A stretch of DNA of 64,000 nt, taken from contig CM022678.1 in NCBI GenBank assembly GCA_012295275.1, forward strand, positions 1,158,191 through 1,222,190. Direction: 5' to 3'. The DNA is from Chrysomallon squamiferum. Its lineage: Eukaryota > Mollusca > Gastropoda > Neomphalida > Peltospiridae. Below the pieces are notes generated by a model. That model made no database searches. It saw nothing but the letters and a program-made list of their open reading frames with translations, and was not told the origin of the DNA. The position numbers and the translations under genes are program-made. This document shows, in pieces, positions 58,314-64,000 of this stretch. The stretch's first letter is position 1. Every line of letters starts with the position of its first letter.

Positions 58314-58320
58314 TATACAC
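55600..58320. repeat. Segmental duplicate B, with an inserted older repeat
   Basis: Partner of 41.3-44.2 kb as listed there. Between 56580 and 57620 it carries sequence absent from the partner, including ACATGGAAAGTTTTGGAAATT (a style of old repeat seen in many animals) and a GC-richer 56760-56930, so an insertion occurred after duplication. (TA)n at 58246-58311. The ATG exon equivalent at 57862 stops after five codons. Confidence 0.6.
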
Positions 58321-60050
58321 AGACACATATGTATGTGTGTAAAATTAATGTTTTTAATTTTACATCATTGGAGGCTAAAACTGTATGAAAAGTTTTACAA
58401 GAATGTTTGCTTTCTGTGTTAAATTTATCAGACATAGAATATAAAGTTGAGATACAGTAACTTTTTCAAATAATATTTGGCTTTCTTCTGACAGACAGCA
58501 ATTCTGTTTATGGGCTGTTTGAAAGAGTAACTTTTTCAAATAATATTTGGCTTTCTTGTAAGACAGACAGCAATTCTGTGTACAGACCTTTGGTTGGTTT
58601 TATCTGTTATTGGGAAAGTGAAGAAGATAATTAACTAATTATCAAAGAAAATGCTCCTTTCATTAAATTATTATTCTAGAGTTATTTCCCTTATAGGTTT
58701 TGTTTCTGTTGTCCTTGTTCCTTCTCTCTGCATTCTATAAGTAAGCGAATGGTACTTTGAATATAAAAACATGTATCCAATGTCCATTCAAGTCTGATAT
58801 ACATAAGTTTTAGACCTGTCATTTTAGTTGAACCACAGCAGTAAACTTAATTAGTGAAATAGAATGAACTTATAAATTGTTACTGTTCATATATAAACTA
58901 TATATCTTTAAGGTTACAGTGACCACTTCATATAATGAATCTCTCCACACACAGACACACACATACACAGATACATACACAGATATACACAAATATATAT
59001 AGGAATTGGTTATTTTGTTGTCATATAAAATCAAAACAAAGGTTTGACCTGTTTTAAAGCTGAATAACTTTACTATTTGTTAAATAAAACAAAAACTATT
59101 TTTTTGTCAATAAATCAAAACTGGTTTTTCAAAATGGTATTTTAAGACCTAAATCAGCAGTTAAATATTAAATGTCTGTGTATGTGTGTGCATGTAAATA
59201 CACAATTGTTATGAGTAAACACACATCCATCATGAAAACTTACTTGGTACCTAAAAGTAAATTTATCTAGTCATCACATCTTTCCTCTATGTACATTTAA
59301 ATATCTTTATAATGCTGACATTGGTGTTCAACTGATGTTGTTATAATGAGTTGAGTGATAAAACAAGTTTACTGAGATAATGAATTACTACAAATCTCAA
59401 AACAAGATCCAAAACACCTCATTTCTTGCTTGCTCAGTAGTCCTAGCTACTAGTAAAACTATACTGAGTTATAAACATGTTTTTTATTTTCTAATTTTCT
59501 TATTGTTTCATAATCAAGTATTAACAAATGAATTTAACAACAACAATAATAATAACAATAATAGTTTTAGTTTCACACACATGTAATTTATCTTTCTAAG
59601 TCTTAGATAAATTGTAATCCTACATACATCTACATAAACTAGATGACCCTGTAGTAAAACAGTACGCACAAGCACATTGTGTTTCTACATAGTCATTTTG
59701 ATTTTGTCACTCTCTAGTTCATTTTATTTTCTTGATATTTAATCATTTTAATTTTCTTCATGTCTAAGTTGTTAGATTTCCTGTGTATAGAGGATTTTTT
59801 GGAGAAAAAAATATGTAGTAACTGTTTGTGACAAATTTCCTTTTTATTAACTGAAATTCTGTGTAAGAAAAGATAAAATAATTCATCAGTGAAACTAAAC
59901 ATACAACAATTTTGATATGGAAAAATTCTTTTAGAAAAGAAAATATTTATGGTATAATATTTTATTTATTTTATTTTATTTTCTAAATGAAAATTGACAC
60001 AAATATCAATAATACATAAAATTTGAAAACATCTATTTTGTTTTGTTCTG
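58321..60050. other. Non-coding, diverged duplicated segments
   Basis: 58440-58600 contains a tandem CAAATAATATTTGGCTTTCTT; 58765 carries the ACATGTATCCAA element; 59611-59830 continues segmental duplicate B. No gene. Confidence 0.5.
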
Positions 60051-60057
60051 TTGACAG

Positions 60058-60350
60058 GACAGAAGAGTTTCATGATCAGTGAATGACAAATGGTTTAACA
60101 TAGAACAGCTAAAATCTGAAGATGGGTTAAACTGAATTGTAAGTAAGTAAATTATTTGAGAGTAATGTATCACAATAATAAAAAAGGAAAATGTATTACT
60201 TGACAATATTAATTTAAGAAGAAAGTTAAATCAGTATCTAATTTTTGTATTGTTCTATTGACAGGACAGTAGAGTTGTATGGTCAGTGTCAGAAAACTGG
60301 TTTAACATTAAACAGCTAAAATCTAAAGATGGGTTAAACTGATTTGTAAG
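60058..60350 (+). ncRNA. Two tandem exon-like non-coding copies
   Basis: CTGTTGACAG/GACAG...CTGAATT/GTAAGTAAGT (60058-60140) and CTATTGACAG/GACAG...CTGATTT/GTAAGTAAGT (60265-60346) are about 80 percent alike, with good acceptor and donor. All three frames have stops in both, so if exons they are untranslated. Confidence 0.4.
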
Positions 60351-62250
60351 TAAGTAAATGTTTTGTTTATTTGAATTACTTACTTTTACAAACAGAACCA
60401 GAAACACACATACATATACATATTTCAAATTTCAAGTGTAAAAATACTAAAATGTAATATAAGTGTACAATGTACAGTACAAGACTGATAAAACTTGGTC
60501 CAGGTTTTATTGAAAAATAATTTTTGATTCTTGTTGTGGTTTGATACTTATATATCTTTCTTTAGAAATTTTTAACTCTTAGCAGGTTTCAAACTTTACA
60601 TGAAATATCTTATAAGATTTGGAATGAAGAATGTAGCAGATTGTTGAAAACTGAAGCCTGAAAATTATCAAAGTATGTTTATAAACAGAGAAATAGAGAA
60701 AAATTATCATCGAATATTTATTTAACAGACTTGTCTCCCTGTTTTGAAATATTACAAATGTTGATAGTGATTTATTTAAAAACTTAAAATTTTAAGAACT
60801 TCTAAATAAGTAAATAAATTACTATATAATTAAATTGAATACAAATAAATATGAATAATCTACTAAGAAAAAAAAGAGAAAAACACAGCACAGGAGAGTG
60901 ACAGTATAATATACACTTGGAAAATGTTTTAACACTGTATTAGAAGACAATGTTTTGTATTATTATTATTTTTTGCACAATATTGTCGAATAATTACAAT
61001 TGCTATTTAACACTAATAACAAATCATTCATAAGTATGGATCTGCAGAGTTCATAAAATAGTTTAAGAAATTGTTTCAGAGAGAAAATGTTACTTTGAGT
61101 ATCTAGATTACATCTGTAGTTAAAGGGTTAAGTGACAAGTAAACATTCAACTGACTTCAACACCTGACTTGTCTTTACACTTACATATTGAATTGTCAGA
61201 TGGTCAACTACTGTCATTCCCAGTGCTAAGCTGATTCCACTTTCATTGTATATAAAATGCTTGAGATACACTGATGTGCTACAGTGGATTCAAAACTGTC
61301 TCAAGACTGGATTCATGATGTCCTGTTGCAGGTTTTGATCTGTTGTCCTGTAGTTTTGATCTGTTGAATGTATTCTTATTATCTGTTATCTTTGTGTTTA
61401 TGATGTTCATCACTGTGCCAAGTTCACACTGAATGTTTTATCTGTGGTAGACAGTGGAGTTAAACATCTATATGTAGCATGTGAGTATGCTGCAGTTTGA
61501 GAAAAAAAAAAAAACATGGAGACATAATACACTGACCTCTCACAGTAAAATCAGTTGTAACTGTCATTCAGAAACAAGAAACATTCTGTTGTTAATCATC
61601 ACAAAGTATTAATTACTTGTCATATTTTGCCACTCATTTATATTTCCTCCAGGTGTATATTGGTGATATTTCCATTTGTATCATTTACATCACATAATTT
61701 ACTAGAGTGAGAGTATAAATAAAACTATTCAGATATTATCTGTATAGTTATTTTGTTTATATAATTTAATACAAATGACAAAACTAATAATATAATTTAG
61801 TTGTTACTATTCTGGTTATTATTATATTTATTACATATCTGTTACAGAATCTCATTAGTGCCTCTTTGCCAGCATTATTTTTACTCATAAGTGTGGATTC
61901 TATGTAGTGAATTATATAATGTTCACAACATTTAAAGCAGAATTAGTGCCATATTGTATATTAAGTATATTATTATATTACGGTAATATTAAATTAGCTA
62001 TAGTGTATAATGATGTTTGTAATTCATATTTTTACATTTCTTAAATGTCTACCTAATTAATATCAGGAAATGAGGGTAATTACACAAAAACTAAATAGCA
62101 GAGCATATCCAGACATCCATGAGTTCTTTGGAAACAGTATTATACAATTTAGGGAAGTTCTGTCAGTTTATAAACTAAGAAACACTGGGATTATAAACTC
62201 AAAATTGGCGTTAAAGTTGCAAAGTAAATTCAGAAAGGCTGTCTGGAGAG
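60351..62250. repeat. Copy of the 2.3-3.4 kb intron region of the left locus
   Basis: 61040-61270 matches 2818-3060 closely (AGTTCATAAAATAGTTTAAG, TAGATTACATCTGTAGTTAA). Weaker similarity extends to about 60600 and 61480. The exon of 3125 has no intact counterpart here. Confidence 0.6.
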
Positions 62251-62261
62251 GAGTATACTGA
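62070..62261 (+). other. Short open frame, possible exon, unknown
   Basis: After TTAATATCAG/GAAATG the frame reads MRVITQKLNSRAYPDIHEFF then GNSIIQFREVLSVYKLR to TGA at 62259. Composition is protein-like and the acceptor is plausible. I recognise no family; it may belong to the retroelement next to it. Confidence 0.3.
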
Positions 62262-62299
62262 ACGCTTGTGCACTGACTTTAAACATTGTAAATGCATTT

Positions 62300-62910
62300 T
62301 AAATGAGATCTTTTGATCCGTGCGCCCGCCTTCTTGCGACACGTTGTCTGAGGTACATCTGCTCAAGACAAAGGACAACTCAATGTTGATAGATTGAAGA
62401 CAGAGAAATCTATTACTGTTGGATTTTTTATTGTGTTATTCTGTGGTACTTACATACGCTTGAAAACTAAGTAACAAACTACGATAACTTATTTTAATAA
62501 CTAAAAGATTAGTTAGAAAGTTAAAGTAACCAACTGGACTTAATTATATTTAGCATTATCTATCAATGCTATTTGCTTATATATATATATAGCATCGTTT
62601 GAATAATACGATGAACTTATATGTTACCATTGATGGCTAATTTATGTGAAATATATATATATATATAAAAAACAGTTACCTATATTCAATTCTTGTTTGC
62701 TTTATTATTCTCTAATGGATGCAGAATAGTTATTTAATAGTTTAAGCTGTCTCAGATAATTATCACCTTATCATCTGTTGCTATTATAGTCTACTACCCT
62801 TTACACAGGACAAGCCAAATTTTTGGTATTAATACGTCTCAAACTAGTCACTGTGACAGGACAAAGTAAATAAAGAGTGGGGTTCTTGTCTGGGATTTTT
62901 GAACTGGAAA
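62300..62910 (+). mobile_element. Probable 5' LTR of a Ty3/gypsy element
   Basis: Non-coding segment before gag with an AATAAA at about 62869 followed by a GGTTCTTGTCTGGGATTTTT-type leader. The left border is not certain (a TGTCTGAGG at 62347 is one candidate), since the 3' LTR lies outside the window. Confidence 0.4.
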
Positions 62911-63019
62911 ATAATGTGTAAATAGAATGTAGTAAATGGGGGCGTTAAATAAAAATATTTTATTGCACGTTAGTAAGAGACAGTGATTATCTAAGTATCC
63001 ACAAGAGAAATAACGAATT

Positions 63020-64000
63020 ATGAGCCAAGGTTTGTTAGATCAACTTACTATCGCACAAATTAAACATAGCAAGCGTGTAGAATTAGTAGTGTTAGCAGAA
63101 GAAAGGAATATTTCATTTGAGGGGTCTAAAACAGTAGCGGAGATCAGAGATAAGATAATAGACAAATTATTTCCAGATCATACTGAACAGAGTGAAATGG
63201 AAGGTGAGAAAGAGATAGAAAATGGAGATGATGAAATCATGGAAGAAATTTCAAGGCTGGGGACTGTATTAGAGAGTGGTAGTTTGTCTATGAATCAAAA
63301 AAATAGAATTATAGAAATTATAGCTGGAAGAAAAATGAATTCAAAGGAAAGAAAAACAATTAGACAGAGAATTGGAAGAAAAATTGTTAGATAGAGAGTT
63401 TGAAGTTACTAATCTTATAACGGTTCATAAACATAGAATGGAATATAGAAAAAGTAGTTTAAAACAGAGACTAAGACACAGCAGTTTCAAAATTAATGAA
63501 GCATATCTGTGGGTTCCCATGTTTAAAGAAGTTAAGGTAGATCGATTCTTTCAGTTATTTGAATGGAATGCAAGGAAATTAGACTGTTCTGAAGACAAAT
63601 GGTCATTATTAGCACAAAAATAAATTAAAAGGGAAGGCCAATGACTTGTATAATTCTTTAAGTGAGGAGAATGCTAAAGATTATCATAAATAAAAAGAGG
63701 AAGTGTTAACAGCAAACCAGCTAACCAGTGAAGCATATAGACAGCAGTTTAGAAATTTTAAAAAACAAGACTTATTGTGACATTCTAGCGAAAAAAGCAG
63801 GTTTATTAGATATATGGTTAAGAGCCCAGAATGTCAGTGAAAAGTTTGAAGAATTAAGAGAATTAATGATTTTATAAAAATGCAAACGATTGTTACCTTT
63901 GCCTATGCTGGTTCATTTAGAGGACCGAAATATCTGTAATTATGACAAAGCGGCAGCCACAGCTGATCACTACTCTTTGTAGACAAACTTTGAGTCAACT
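63020..64000 (+). pseudogene. Ty3/gypsy gag, frameshifted, runs off right edge
   Basis: The first frame (63020-63394) has a SAP-like start (LTIAQIKHSKRVELVVLAEE) and an acidic coil. A frame change near 63330-63372 leads to LEEKLLDREFEVTNL and KVDRFFQLFEWNARKLDCSE, the retroviral-type capsid/SCAN-like region of gypsy gag. An extra A in a homopolymer near 63617 shifts frame again (GKANDLYNSLSEENAKDYH), with further breaks to the window end (AYRQQFRNFKKQD, VHLEDRNICNYDKAA). Inactive copy; protease and polymerase would lie to the right. Confidence 0.8.

Noticed and set aside
1-64000. CRISPR arrays, bacterial operons, tRNA or rRNA genes
   Set aside because: Tandem repeats here are head-to-tail minisatellites without unique spacers; no cloverleaf with intact A and B boxes or rRNA signature was seen.

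Overview
This is a window of an AT-rich, intron-rich animal genome, most likely a lophotrochozoan and probably a mollusc. The evidence is small exons with GT/AG borders and conserved phases, long introns full of (TAA)n and (GT)n microsatellites and minisatellites, Tc1, LINE and Ty3/gypsy remnants, a MyD88-type TIR gene and an nSTAND-ankyrin gene. There are no operons, no CRISPR array and no bacterial signals. Most genes had to be assembled by hand from splice signals and reading phase, so exon calls are predictions that RNA evidence would test.

Left part (0.6-15 kb, + strand). One large immune-type locus: a probable non-coding first exon (about 668-756), a short first coding exon (1875-1905), a second short exon (3125-3157), then a tandem array (4.4-7.4 kb) in which a roughly 400-bp unit carrying one 48-63-nt microexon is repeated. 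The intact microexons are all phase 1/1 and encode a repeated motif of the type N-I-S-H-S-G-S-T-x-I-G-N-N-Y. One copy reads TVQIGNNYG, close to the core of amyloid signalling motifs (HET-s type and RHIM). The array leads in phase into a 3.7-kb exon (11090-14799) encoding an nSTAND NTPase followed by a long ankyrin array. The layout, amyloid-like motif plus STAND plus repeats, recalls fungal NLR/HET-s systems and is the most interesting thing in the window.

Middle (18-34 kb). In order on the + strand: a decayed and truncated copy of the RNA exosome subunit MTR3/EXOSC6 (18.8-20.4 kb); a small two-exon gene of unknown function with its own promoter (21.3-22.0 kb); and a MyD88-like gene (25.1-29.2 kb) with a well preserved TIR domain but no visible 5' death-domain exon. 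On the - strand, a six-exon gene (31.1-33.4 kb) encodes a 152-residue secreted cysteine-rich protein. A lone antisense exon lies inside a MyD88 intron. Several minisatellites start exactly at 5' splice sites of these genes.

Right part (34-64 kb). Mostly non-coding. It consists of diverged, repeated segments (copies of the non-coding first exon at 40.1, 49.1 and 49.8 kb; copies of the 1.9-kb promoter/ATG segment at 43.5 and 57.8 kb; a copy of the 2.8-3.1 kb segment at 61.0 kb) mixed with TE remnants: a LINE endonuclease fragment (35.2-36.3 kb), a non-autonomous DNA element with long inverted repeats (44.3-45.6 kb, second copy at 22.9-24.1 kb), and a decayed Ty3/gypsy gag at the right edge. This looks like a graveyard of duplicated 5' ends of the nSTAND-type gene family.
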